Shown here piece by piece: positions 34,251-43,564 of a DNA stretch of 64,000 nucleotides (position 1 is the first letter of the stretch; every line of letters starts with the position of its first letter). The position numbers and the translations under genes are program-made. The notes beneath the pieces were generated by a model, which worked only from the letters and a program-made list of their open reading frames with translations, was not told where the DNA came from and searched no databases. Source of the DNA: CAMCTV01 sp964420985 (lineage in GTDB: Bacteria > Bacteroidota > Bacteroidia > Flavobacteriales_D > Sanyastnellaceae); the NCBI GenBank assembly GCA_964420985.1, contig CAYQUT010000001.1, positions 62,001-126,000 on the forward strand, in the 5' to 3' direction.

Positions 34251-34989
34251 TCAATTTTCTCATCCTTTGATGGATGCTTTCTTGCAAACGATGCCTGCTC
34301 CAACGGATTTGCCGATTGCTGAGGCGCAAGAAAAGTTTAAACCTTTGGGCGCCATGAAATTGGCCAATTGGGAAGATCTTTTGGAAATGGTGTTGCGTTT
34401 GGGTGTACACATGTTTTTTGTGACGTTGATTGTGCGGTTTATCTATTATCCAATTGCCAAAAGAAAAGATTTTTTATTCACTTATTTACTCTTTAGTATC
34501 TCCATTTTCTTGATGTGTTTCATGTTGGAGAGTGTGAAGTTAGAAATGGGATTTGCTTTGGGATTGTTTGCTGTTTTTGGAATCATCCGTTACCGCACAG
34601 ACGCCATTCCCATCAAAGAAATGACTTATTTGTTCATCATCATCGGCATGTCCGTGATGAACGCTTTGATCAACAAGAAGATTTCTTTGGTGGAGTTGAT
34701 TTTTGCCAACATGGCCATCATCGGACTAACCTACGGATTGGAGAAAGTGTGGTTGTTGCGTCATGAATCCCAGAAGATTATATTGTATGATAACATTCAT
34801 CTTATCCAAGCAGGTAAGCATGAAGAGCTTAAGGCGGATTTGGAATCGAGAACGGGGATTAAAATCAACCGTGTTGAAATTGGTAAGATTGATTTCTTAA
34901 GAGATACCGCTTTGCTGAAGATTTATTTTTATGATGATGAACAGCACTCGCAAATGGACGAGACGTTCTCACAAAATATCAACGCATAA
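34228..34989 (+). CDS. DUF4956 membrane protein
   Basis: 253 residues. After ~50 soluble residues come about four membrane helices between ~60 and 175 (VHMFFVTLIVRFIYY, FLFTYLLFSISIFLMCF, GFALGLFAVFGIIRYRTDAIPIKEMTYLFIIIG), then a ~70-residue cytoplasmic tail. The GLFAVFGIIRYRTDAI stretch is the family hallmark. Commonly found next to VTC-domain proteins, so the two may form a membrane polyphosphate enzyme complex. The overlap with the VTC gene supports that. The 3' ends of this gene and ispF overlap by 11 bases. Confidence 0.88.
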   Translation: MDLLYTINQFSHPLMDAFLQTMPAPTDLPIAEAQEKFKPLGAMKLANWEDLLEMVLRLGVHMFFVTLIVRFIYYPIAKRKDFLFTYLLFSISIFLMCFMLESVKLEMGFALGLFAVFGIIRYRTDAIPIKEMTYLFIIIGMSVMNALINKKISLVELIFANMAIIGLTYGLEKVWLLRHESQKIILYDNIHLIQAGKHEELKADLESRTGIKINRVEIGKIDFLRDTALLKIYFYDDEQHSQMDETFSQNINA

Positions 34990-35455
34990 GGAGCACGACC
35001 GCTGAGGCTTCGACTCCTTTTTCTTCGCCTACAAAGCCCAGTTTTTCGCTGGTAGTGGCCTTGATTGACACCCGGTCTGTTGTTATTTGACACAACTCAG
35101 CGATGGTGGATTTCATTTCCTCAACGCGCTTTAAAATTTTGGGTCGCTCCAAATTGATGGTTGCATCCAAGTTATTGACTTTCCATCCGTCCTCTTGAAT
35201 TTTAAGCATGGTGGAAGCCAAAAGTTTTTTTGAATCAATGCCTTTGTATTGGGCATCGGTGTCGGGAAATTGAAAGCCAATGTCCCTTTTGCCTGCGGCA
35301 CCTAAAATGGCGTCACAAATGGCATGCAAAAGAACGTCAGCGTCACTGTGTCCCAAGGCTCCTTTCTCATGTTCAAATTGAATTCCACCTAACCACAATT
35401 CACGACCTTCTACCATTTGGTGAATGTCATACCCATAACCTACTCTGATGTCCAT
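34979..35455 (-). CDS. ispF: 2-C-methyl-D-erythritol 2,4-cyclodiphosphate synthase
   Basis: 158 residues, typical length. Signatures: RVGYGYDIHQM with metal ligands Asp10 and His12, LGHSDADVLLHAICDAILGA, DIGFQFPDTDAQYKGIDS, and the TTSEKLGFVGEEKG end. It makes the cyclic diphosphate in the MEP isoprenoid pathway. Its ATG overlaps the porV stop (TAATG), so it follows porU-porV in the same transcript, although the functions are unrelated. Confidence 0.97.
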   Translation of the reverse strand: MDIRVGYGYDIHQMVEGRELWLGGIQFEHEKGALGHSDADVLLHAICDAILGAAGKRDIGFQFPDTDAQYKGIDSKKLLASTMLKIQEDGWKVNNLDATINLERPKILKRVEEMKSTIAELCQITTDRVSIKATTSEKLGFVGEEKGVEASAVVLLMR

Positions 35456-36690
35456 TATTCGTCAATGTTTTCTGAACCACCCTCTTTATCTCCGATGGTA
35501 AAACGCAATGAGAATCGCAAGGTATTGGCCAAAGGATTTTGTTGCGTAGTACTAATCAAATAAGACATATCGATGGTCAATACTTGATACTTCAATCCTG
35601 CACCCACTGTAATAAATTGACGATTTCCTTTGGTAAGATCTTCAAAGAAGTATCCAGCACGCACGGCAAATTGTTCAGCATAGTTGTACTCAAAGCCACC
35701 GCCCCAATTGATTTCTCTTAATTCTTCTCTACCCACACTTCCTTTGACCACTTGACTGTTTTCATCCAATTGTCCCGGAGCATCCGTGAATGATTGAATC
35801 ATTCCTTGCGCAACTCCAACATTTCTGTCCATTCCTGAAATAATGTTTCCATCGGTATCATAGATTGGTGGGGTTGGAACCAAAAGTTTATTGAAGTCAA
35901 GGGTGAAAGTTATTTTGTTGAATTCATCCATGTATCCTGTAATGGCGGTTCCTAGGCGCAAATTGGTGGGAATAAAATCCCGATTGGCAGTATTGGTGTA
36001 TCGCATTTTAGCACCAATATTGGTGATATTGACACCGGCATTGATTCCTAATTTCTTTCCAAATAAACGCGCATCTGGTTTGGTGTAAAAAGCGGATAAA
36101 TCTACAGCTCCAGTTCTTCCCGGCTTACTTTCAGCACCCTGCACGTTGATTCCACCTGTAAGATTCGAATTGACAAATCGTCCTGCAAATCCAACACTAA
36201 AATTTTTACTTAGTTTTTGACTCAATCCTAAATCCAGCGCAAATTCACTGGGAGTAAATTCGCGGATTGTTTGTGCATCTTCTCCAGTAAAGGTGATGCT
36301 TCCCAATGAGAAATAACGAAGTGATCCACCAATGGCGCGGTTTTTATCCAATTTTTTGTATCCACTGATGTAGGAGAGACTCATGTCATTCACCAATGCA
36401 CGAAGCCATGGTGAATAGGAAACGGAAAATTCCATGGGCTTATCACCAAAGGCCAACTTAGACATATTCCAATGAACACTATTGGCATCAGGGGACAATG
36501 CTACTCCTGCATCTCCTAATGCACCTGATCTTGAATCTGGGGCAATGAGCAAAAATGGGACAGCGGTGGTTATGGTATTCAATTGAATTTGCTGTGCTTT
36601 GTCAGATTGATTGATCAACTGAGCAGTGGCTTTTTGTCCGCCCAAAGCAACTAGCACAACACTTCCTAAAATTAATTTCTTTTTCAACAT
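35455..36690 (-). CDS. porV: Type IX secretion outer membrane protein PorV (LptO)
   Basis: 411 residues. Signal peptide ends near GGQKATAQL. The FadL-like barrel opens with PFLLIAPDSRSGALGDAGVALSPDANS and continues through VHWNMSKLAF to a C-terminal strand TLRFSLRFTIGDKEGG. PorV binds cargo sorting domains and works with PorU at the attachment complex. Directly after porU with 19 bases between, the usual Bacteroidota arrangement. It is the canonical PorV of this window, unlike the paralogue at 27909. Confidence 0.94.
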   Translation of the reverse strand: MLKKKLILGSVVLVALGGQKATAQLINQSDKAQQIQLNTITTAVPFLLIAPDSRSGALGDAGVALSPDANSVHWNMSKLAFGDKPMEFSVSYSPWLRALVNDMSLSYISGYKKLDKNRAIGGSLRYFSLGSITFTGEDAQTIREFTPSEFALDLGLSQKLSKNFSVGFAGRFVNSNLTGGINVQGAESKPGRTGAVDLSAFYTKPDARLFGKKLGINAGVNITNIGAKMRYTNTANRDFIPTNLRLGTAITGYMDEFNKITFTLDFNKLLVPTPPIYDTDGNIISGMDRNVGVAQGMIQSFTDAPGQLDENSQVVKGSVGREELREINWGGGFEYNYAEQFAVRAGYFFEDLTKGNRQFITVGAGLKYQVLTIDMSYLISTTQQNPLANTLRFSLRFTIGDKEGGSENIDE

Positions 36691-36709
36691 TTCGTTTCAA
36701 ATATAAGAC

Positions 36710-39700
36710 TCATCGGAGAATCACCAATTTTTCAAATTTTTCAGCGCGTTGTCCTTCTGGGTTTTCAACACTAACGCGGTATACATAAACACCTTTACCT
36801 ATGGGGTCTTCAAAATCATCGCGCCCATTCCATTCTATGCCGTTTGTTCTAAATCCTGTGCAGGTTTGAACATCTTGTATGGTTTTTACTAGTTTTCCAC
36901 TTACAGTAAAAACTTGAATGGTAATTTTTAAATCTTGACAAGCTTGATTGTGCTCAAAGAAAAAGGATGTTCTGGTGGTAAAAGGGTTAGGATAGTTTAA
37001 TAATTTTTCTATCACCAACGCTTCATTGTCTGCAACGATAAAATCCAATGTTTTCTCGGACGAGTTGTTGTGGGTATCCCAAGCTTTTATTTTTAATTGA
37101 TGGTTTCCTGTTGTCAATGTATTGAAGGGATATCGCACATTGCCTTGTTTGTAGGTGTTTAGATTGGATTCAAAAAACTCATTCAATACAATGGGTTGAT
37201 TTGTTTGTTCATCCAAGACGCCTACAATGTCGTGTCCAATACCGTTCCCAGCTGTATTGATGCCATTTTCATCCTTCAGAACAGCCAATAAAATAGGGTC
37301 GGCATGCGTGGTTCCGCCATTGACGAATGAACTGTCATTCATAAAAATTTTAATTTCAGGTCCGTTGGTATTGAGTATAACATCATTGGATGATCCACCA
37401 ATTAAAAAACTGTTGTCAAAACCGTGTCCATCCTCTGTTCCCGAGCTAGCATAATAGGTTATTCTTCCAAAATCAACAGCGTAATTGATGTCGTAGGGCA
37501 TAGGGAATTGAAATTCAAAATTTCCGTTGGATACTGTGGCTTTTCCTTTGAATAAAATCTTATTAAATGTTTTGTATTGTTGAACAACGCCATCATCATT
37601 GTTTTGTGTGTTGATAACGGCAGCTTTGTCATAAACAACAGGATATATCACACCATTGAAATGTTCTTGAATTTCTCCATTGTTGTTGACAATTTTTCCT
37701 TGAACGGTTACTTCCTCTAGGGCTTTTAAAGTATCTGAGAAGACGGTAGCATCTATCCCATTGATGGTGGTAGTTTTAATTTCGTACTTCGGGTAATTTA
37801 ATTTCAATGCAGGATCCCCAAGGAGACTGAAATTGGGTTTGCTGTCGTTGCCTGCGCTTACACCGTTTTTGGTGAGCATATTTAATTTGCCCAGTGTGAG
37901 TTCTGGATCGTTTGCGTCATTCAAAGCATGTTCAAAAAAGGCCAAGTCCATTTCAAAGTTTTCACCAGAGAATACAACACGCGTTGTGGTGAGCATGGCT
38001 ATGGCGCCTCCGTAGGGATTCAAGACAAGCAATTCTCCTGCAGATTTGTAAGTGGGATCGTCAAAGCGGGCCAGTTCACAAGTGGCTGTGAGAAAAACGG
38101 GCAATCGATAAAGGTTATCAAAACTTTGGATGGTAGGAATGTCTAAAACACGTTCGTGTGCCCAACCACGTTCTCCTCCATGGCCAACGTAGGTAACAAT
38201 TAGAGAGCCAGCATTGATGCGATTCTTAATGGCGTTTTGAGCATCTGGATAACGCTCTCCCCCTGGTGTAGATTGTTGCACATAGGCATCCAAATATATT
38301 TTGTTGATGTCATACTCTGGATGCTCTCGTTGCACAATTCTTGTCAATGAGTCTGAACTATTGAGGTGAACCTGCTCATATCCGCCACCATTTCCATCTT
38401 GGTCATCCGATACAAAAGTTAGAACGTTTCTCCACGGACCGACAGAGCTTGATATTTCATTGGTTGAGCAGTTGTCTTGAATAACAATTTCATTGGACTT
38501 GGCCAAGTAGGCTCTTATTTTATCAATGGCTTGCATGCCTTCCTCTGCATTTTCTGCGGGTATTCTTCCCACACCGCAATCCAAATACCCCAAAGAGCTT
38601 GCGTTGTCATCGGGAGAGAGCATAACAAAATAATCATCACTAACATAAGATGCAAGGGGTGATAGTGAATAATCAGATTCATAAACAATAACGTTAAATC
38701 CTTTCTGGACCAGATGCCCTCTATTGGTGTCGTAGGCACCATCTCCAAAGAGCAATAAATTTTTTGGCTGAAGATCAGGGTTTCCGTTTGCTCTATCGTA
38801 CAGCATTTTCATCATTTGGCGGATGGCAGTAACATCAGGATTTCCAGATGAAAATTCATGGTAAACTTGTTGTGGTTTAATCAATTTTACCACCATTCCC
38901 TCCGCTTCATGGATTTCAGCCAATGCTTGAGCGCTGTTGTAATGACCCGGCGCGGTAACGATGACCAAATCAACATCTGTCCACCCATGAATGTCTTGAT
39001 TGTCCACTTTTCCCCTTACAAAAGGAGTAAGAAAGCTGTTGTTGTTGACCACAAGGCACTCCTGAAGAGCAGAGTGATCCAATCTCCATTCACAAATTCC
39101 TTGGTTGTTATTGAATACAATAAGATGGGGTTGTGTGGGTGATGATATATTCCATATGCTATGAACGTTGGTGGCGTTATTGAGCTGGTAGTTGGCAATT
39201 TGATTGGGTCCGATTCCCGTGGTATCTCTTAATTTCATTTGTCCTCCGGACATGATCATTTGTCGTGTGACATTGACAGAAATAAAGTCCATCCAAGCTT
39301 GGTCATCTGCGCTTGAAGGTGTAAAAGTAAAGGTAGCGGCTAGATTGGACGAGTTAGGTGAAAACGGAATTATTCCCCCTGTGGCATTACCAAAATTGGA
39401 AGTGCTGGAGGTACCAACCGACGATATAGCGTGATTGTTATTGATTCCTGCAATGGAGGATTTGATAATACCAGCCCCGCCATAGCATTTACCTACTGCT
39501 CCGAATTCCAAAATGGCAGAGCCAAGAACATTGGGAAAATTGAAGTTATAGGTCAATGATCCACTTGAAAAATTTTCACCATAAAACTCTCTCCCTGCTC
39601 TTCCAATATTGATCATTTCATTCTCAACAAATTGAAAATCTTGGAATTGCGTTACTTGGTGTGTGGGACTTTGAAGGTTGTCATTGGATGCAATTCTCAA

Positions 39701-40567
39701 TGGGGTGGTGTCATCTATTCGGATGTAGTAATAGGCGCTGTCGGAGTAATGGTGCTTGCTGGGGAACCATCTTTTTTTGTTGAGCGATGAGGAATGAGAA
39801 AGTGACCATCCATCTGCACCTTCACCATAAAATAAAAAGTAATCGTTGTTATTGAATACACCATCAGATTCTCCAATAAAAGCAATGGGTAGCTTGGTGA
39901 GGTCATCTGCACGGTAATCGCTGTTGTTGGGTGACAGCATTCTACCACCGTTTCCGTACAAATTAATATTTTGCGGATTGATTTGGTTTAGGTTTATACC
40001 TAGACCCTCGAGTACACTTTTATCCACCTTATAAACGCCATCTTTTGTGATGGCAATTTGATACCATTGACCTTGTGAAAGCACGGAGTGCTCGGCAAAA
40101 ATGCTACCTCCTCTTGCTATCAGGGACTGGGAATTGTTGATGGTTTGAAAGCGTATTTTTTCTAAGTTCACCCAACTACCATTTTCTAATTTTCGAGGAT
40201 GTACAAGTAACTTAGGTTGAATAGCGCCGTCTGGGCGTTGGAAATATTGAATGGTAAATAGCCACTCCTTGGGTGATAAAATAGAGAAGGAAATTTGATT
40301 TTGATTTTGAGCAGCTGACCAGTCTGTGATTTGGATATCTGAAGCCAATGTATTTTTTGATGTCAACGGCAAATCAAAGCAAGTCATCGGGATCCATAAG
40401 TTGTTCCAATTTTGCCATGTTGTATTTTTTGGCCAATCTTGACTTTCTTCCCATTCAAATTGAATTTCAAATTGGGAATCGTTTTCTTTTAACGATTGGG
40501 CCGAGCCCAAAAGAAAATGACAAGCGGCAAGAAGAAAAAGGAAAATCGTTTTTGGTTGTTGATACAT
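36710..40567 (-). CDS. porU: Type IX secretion sortase PorU (C25 gingipain-like peptidase)
   Basis: 1285 residues, fitting PorU. Signal peptide (MYQQPKTIFLFLLAACHFLLGSAQ). The C25 catalytic pair is seen as His796 in YVGHGGERGW and Cys830 in TATCELARF, with VGRIPAENAEEG and LFGDGAYD in the domain. The end (NYPNPFTTRTSFFFEH, EWNGRDDFEDPIGKGVYVYRV) is a FlgD-like/CTD-type domain. PorU cleaves the sorting domain of T9SS cargo and joins it to A-LPS at the cell surface. Upstream of porV on the same strand; divergent from the porP-like gene. Confidence 0.95.
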   Translation of the reverse strand: MYQQPKTIFLFLLAACHFLLGSAQSLKENDSQFEIQFEWEESQDWPKNTTWQNWNNLWIPMTCFDLPLTSKNTLASDIQITDWSAAQNQNQISFSILSPKEWLFTIQYFQRPDGAIQPKLLVHPRKLENGSWVNLEKIRFQTINNSQSLIARGGSIFAEHSVLSQGQWYQIAITKDGVYKVDKSVLEGLGINLNQINPQNINLYGNGGRMLSPNNSDYRADDLTKLPIAFIGESDGVFNNNDYFLFYGEGADGWSLSHSSSLNKKRWFPSKHHYSDSAYYYIRIDDTTPLRIASNDNLQSPTHQVTQFQDFQFVENEMINIGRAGREFYGENFSSGSLTYNFNFPNVLGSAILEFGAVGKCYGGAGIIKSSIAGINNNHAISSVGTSSTSNFGNATGGIIPFSPNSSNLAATFTFTPSSADDQAWMDFISVNVTRQMIMSGGQMKLRDTTGIGPNQIANYQLNNATNVHSIWNISSPTQPHLIVFNNNQGICEWRLDHSALQECLVVNNNSFLTPFVRGKVDNQDIHGWTDVDLVIVTAPGHYNSAQALAEIHEAEGMVVKLIKPQQVYHEFSSGNPDVTAIRQMMKMLYDRANGNPDLQPKNLLLFGDGAYDTNRGHLVQKGFNVIVYESDYSLSPLASYVSDDYFVMLSPDDNASSLGYLDCGVGRIPAENAEEGMQAIDKIRAYLAKSNEIVIQDNCSTNEISSSVGPWRNVLTFVSDDQDGNGGGYEQVHLNSSDSLTRIVQREHPEYDINKIYLDAYVQQSTPGGERYPDAQNAIKNRINAGSLIVTYVGHGGERGWAHERVLDIPTIQSFDNLYRLPVFLTATCELARFDDPTYKSAGELLVLNPYGGAIAMLTTTRVVFSGENFEMDLAFFEHALNDANDPELTLGKLNMLTKNGVSAGNDSKPNFSLLGDPALKLNYPKYEIKTTTINGIDATVFSDTLKALEEVTVQGKIVNNNGEIQEHFNGVIYPVVYDKAAVINTQNNDDGVVQQYKTFNKILFKGKATVSNGNFEFQFPMPYDINYAVDFGRITYYASSGTEDGHGFDNSFLIGGSSNDVILNTNGPEIKIFMNDSSFVNGGTTHADPILLAVLKDENGINTAGNGIGHDIVGVLDEQTNQPIVLNEFFESNLNTYKQGNVRYPFNTLTTGNHQLKIKAWDTHNNSSEKTLDFIVADNEALVIEKLLNYPNPFTTRTSFFFEHNQACQDLKITIQVFTVSGKLVKTIQDVQTCTGFRTNGIEWNGRDDFEDPIGKGVYVYRVSVENPEGQRAEKFEKLVILR

Positions 40568-40653
40568 GCTGCAAAGGAAATACGGGAATCGTAAACAAAA
40601 AAGTAGTTGAAATATTGCCCCTATTGTTGATAATTTGAAGAAATGTTGTATTA

Positions 40654-40684
40654 TTGTGAATTCGATAGAAACAGACTAAGTTCG
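40654..40684 (+). promoter_or_regulatory. Likely promoter for the PorP-like/gldJ unit
   Basis: TTG at 40654-40656 and, after 20 bases, TAAGTTCG at 40677-40684, near the -33/-7 consensus. The box is 8 bases before the ATG at 40693, so the leader would be extremely short. Confidence 0.4.
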
Positions 40685-40692
40685 ATTTCGCA

Positions 40693-41682
40693 ATGAAGAA
40701 AGAGAGAATATATGTTATTTGTGGGGTGATTTTGGCCACGCTTTTTTCTGTGTCACTTAAGGCCCAGGATCCTGAGTTTACGCAGTTTTATGCTAGTCCA
40801 ATGTATCTCAATCCCGCCTTTGCAGGATCTGCCAAATGTCCACGTTTGGTAATGAATTACCGCAACCAATGGCCTAGTCTGTCGGGAGCGTTTGTCACCA
40901 GTGCTGTTTCTTATGATCAACACGTTGATGCTGCTCGCGGAGGAATTGGAGTAATGTTCATGAATGATCGCGCTGCTCAGAGTACTTTGACGTCAAATAC
41001 AATCAGTGGTGTTTATTCTTACCAGCAACCCATTGGACGAAAATTTGCGATGAAGGCAGCATTGCAGGTCACCTATTTTCAGAAATCTTTGGACTGGAGT
41101 AAATTGACTTTTGGTGATATGATTGATCCACGAAAGGGTTTCATTTACGAGACAGCGGATGTACCAAGAGGTGGAAAGGTATCTGGAATGGATTTTTCAG
41201 CAGGTGTGATTGGTTTTACAGACAAGCTTTATTTTGGTGGAGCGGTTCACCACCTAACGGAACCCAATGAATCGTTGATTGTGGGTACAAGCCGTCTACC
41301 CATGAAGTTCACCGGTCACATTGGCGCTTTGTTGCCATTTAAAAGATCGTTCAAAGGTGAAACTTCTTACATATCTCCTAATATTTTGTATCGCAGACAA
41401 GGAGAGTTTCAACAATTAAATTTCGGAACTTACGTTAACAAGGGACCAATTGTAGCTGGTGTGTGGTTCAGAGGTTTCATGTTTGGCAATAGTTACCGAG
41501 ATTCATTCATTACAACATTGGGCATTAAAACGGACTTCATTAATTTTGGTTATAGCTATGACATCACCATTTCTGAGTTAACACCTTCTACAGGGGGATC
41601 ACATGAGATTTCAGTGGTCATCAATTTCCCTTGTGTTAGAAGAAAGGTTAAATTCAGATCTGTTGCCTGTCCATCGTTCTAA
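40693..41682 (+). CDS. PorP/SprF-family type IX secretion membrane protein
   Basis: 329 residues. Signal peptide, then QDPEFTQFYASPMYLNPAFAGSAKCPRL, the standard family opening, with YRNQWPSLSGAFVTSAVSYD following. The rest is an outer-membrane barrel ending in EISVVINFPC. PorP links to PorK/GldK and cargo with type B sorting domains; SprF assists SprB. Bacteroidota have many paralogues, so whether this is the core PorP or a cargo-specific one is not decided here. It lies 38 bases before gldJ, likely a functional association. Confidence 0.93.
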   Translation: MKKERIYVICGVILATLFSVSLKAQDPEFTQFYASPMYLNPAFAGSAKCPRLVMNYRNQWPSLSGAFVTSAVSYDQHVDAARGGIGVMFMNDRAAQSTLTSNTISGVYSYQQPIGRKFAMKAALQVTYFQKSLDWSKLTFGDMIDPRKGFIYETADVPRGGKVSGMDFSAGVIGFTDKLYFGGAVHHLTEPNESLIVGTSRLPMKFTGHIGALLPFKRSFKGETSYISPNILYRRQGEFQQLNFGTYVNKGPIVAGVWFRGFMFGNSYRDSFITTLGIKTDFINFGYSYDITISELTPSTGGSHEISVVINFPCVRRKVKFRSVACPSF

Positions 41683-41720
41683 TTCAAAGTTTAGGAAGCA
41701 ATAAAAAGAAATAGGAAATC

Positions 41721-43502
41721 ATGAAAAATCGTTCAATTTATTTCGCGTTATTGTTCTTACTTGTTTGCTCACAAGTAATGACTTCGTGTAAGAAGAATAC
41801 TTCTGGTGCCACGGCATGGGAGTACAACACTCCCGAGAATGGTGGGTTCTTTAAAATGAAGTACAGAGAACAAGAGACTGGTCCCGGTCTTGTTTTGGTA
41901 GAGGGTGGTACTTTTACCATGGGTAGCGTTGAGGAGGATCTCAAATTTGCTTGGGATAATATCGCTCGACGCGTAACCGTGTCTTCTTTCTACATGGATG
42001 AAACAGAAGTTACCAATCAATATTGGTTGGATTATTTAACTTGGTTAAAATTGGTCTATGGAGAGGAATATCCTGAGTTAATCAACCGCGCTCTTCCTGA
42101 TACTCTTGTATGGCGTGAAAAGATGGAGTTCAACGAGCCTTTCGTGGATTATTATTTGCGTCATCCGTCTTATCAAGAATACCCAGTGGTGGGTGTCAAT
42201 TGGTTGCAAGCCAATGATTATTGCCAGTGGAGAACGGACCGCGTGAATGAGTTTATTTTGGTTCGCGAAAAAATCTTGAAGTGGAATACAGCCGCTCAAA
42301 CAGCGGATGAACATTTTACTACTCAAACTTATTATGCAGGTCAATACCAAGGAGAACAAAAGTCACCTGGTTTGAAAGATGTTAATGCCAAGAACGAAGA
42401 TGGTAAAGGTTTCCGTCGCGTGAGAATGGAAGATGGAATGATGTTGCCCAACTACCGACTTCCAACGGAAGCGGAATGGGAATATGCTGCTTTGGGCTTG
42501 ATTGGTAACTCCTTTCAAGAATTGGTAACCGATCGTCGTTCTTATCCTTGGGATGGTCACTTTGTGAGAAATGATGGTACGGATGGTTCCTATTTTGGTT
42601 CGATTCGCGCCAACTTTACCCGTGGTAACGGTGACTTGATGGGGGTTGCAGGTGCATTGAATGACAACGCTGAAATCACAGCACCTGTTTATGCTTATCC
42701 TCCCAATGATTACGGATTGTACAACATGGCGGGCAACGTTTCTGAGTGGGTTTTGGATGTATATCGCCCATTGTCTCCAGAAGATAAGTCAGACTTCCGT
42801 CCTTTCCGTGGTAACGTTTATCAGACCAAAGTGCTAAACAATGATGGTACCATTGCAGATAAGTACGACAAGAATTACTATGATGTAGCAGGAGTGGATT
42901 CTTTCTTGACCAAATATGAGCGTCAAGCCACATTGGAAGAGCATTTCACACCTCAAGATCAGCAGTTGATGACCAGTTTGAGAACCAAAGTGGAAGACGC
43001 CAAGGTAAAAACCAAGGAACGTAAATACGATGAAGCTCAAGAGAAAATGGCAGAAGTAATGGAAGAAGTTACCAGCTCAGAAGCGGTGATTGCTCCAGAC
43101 TTGCGCGATGCAATTGCGGATTATATCACCAATACCTCTGGACATCAAAAGATGCGAAATGTAAATGTTGAAGAAAATATCGACAGAAGAAATTACCAAC
43201 GTGCCGACAATATTGACTATTTGGATGGAGATTATCAAAGCTCTAAATATGCGCAAGAAGGATTGGTGGAGATGGAAAAGGATGAAAATAGAATGTACGA
43301 TTGGGGCAGAACAACCTTGGTGAATAACCGCTCACGCGTTATCAAAGGTGGTAGCTGGAGAGATCGTGCTTACTATACCATCCCAGGTACAAGAAGATAT
43401 TTGGATGAAAGAAGATCCTTATCCACATTGGGATTCCGCTGTGCGATGACTCGCGTGGGCAGCCCAACAGGAATTGGTTCACGTGGTGAAGATGATGAAT
43501 AG
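41721..43502 (+). CDS. gldJ: Gliding motility lipoprotein GldJ
   Basis: 593 residues. Lipoprotein signal with Cys23 (SQVMTSCKK). The formylglycine-generating-enzyme-like (SUMF) domain is split around inserts: LVEGGTFTMGSVEED and FYMDETEVTNQYWLDYL at ~60-95, LPTEAEWEYAALG at ~245, YGLYNMAGNVSEWVLDVYRP at ~330, and VIKGGSWRDRAYY with LGFRCAMTRVGS at the end. The length, inserts and the PDTLVWR segment fit GldJ rather than the shorter GldK. GldJ is needed for gliding and stabilises the T9SS/GldK complex in Flavobacterium. It is followed by a terminator and murF. Confidence 0.93.
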   Translation: MKNRSIYFALLFLLVCSQVMTSCKKNTSGATAWEYNTPENGGFFKMKYREQETGPGLVLVEGGTFTMGSVEEDLKFAWDNIARRVTVSSFYMDETEVTNQYWLDYLTWLKLVYGEEYPELINRALPDTLVWREKMEFNEPFVDYYLRHPSYQEYPVVGVNWLQANDYCQWRTDRVNEFILVREKILKWNTAAQTADEHFTTQTYYAGQYQGEQKSPGLKDVNAKNEDGKGFRRVRMEDGMMLPNYRLPTEAEWEYAALGLIGNSFQELVTDRRSYPWDGHFVRNDGTDGSYFGSIRANFTRGNGDLMGVAGALNDNAEITAPVYAYPPNDYGLYNMAGNVSEWVLDVYRPLSPEDKSDFRPFRGNVYQTKVLNNDGTIADKYDKNYYDVAGVDSFLTKYERQATLEEHFTPQDQQLMTSLRTKVEDAKVKTKERKYDEAQEKMAEVMEEVTSSEAVIAPDLRDAIADYITNTSGHQKMRNVNVEENIDRRNYQRADNIDYLDGDYQSSKYAQEGLVEMEKDENRMYDWGRTTLVNNRSRVIKGGSWRDRAYYTIPGTRRYLDERRSLSTLGFRCAMTRVGSPTGIGSRGEDDE

Positions 43503-43523
43503 GATTCAAAAACTTTGAAAATT

Positions 43524-43557
43524 AAATCCCCTGCATGTCAGGGGATTTTTATTTTTG
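43524..43557 (+). terminator. Intrinsic terminator after gldJ
   Basis: AATCCCCTG (43525-43533) and CAGGGGATT (43539-43547) form a 9-pair stem with a 5-base loop, followed by TTTATTTTTG. It lies 22 bases after the gldJ stop and separates it from murF. Confidence 0.88.
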
Positions 43558-43564
43558 TTTCGAC

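Noticed and set aside
41721..43502. GldK rather than GldJ
   Set aside because: The length, the inserts, and murF as downstream neighbour fit GldJ. A porP-like gene upstream is also found with gldK, so this was considered.
43535..43564. Earlier start for murF
   Set aside because: The codon is in the gldJ terminator hairpin.
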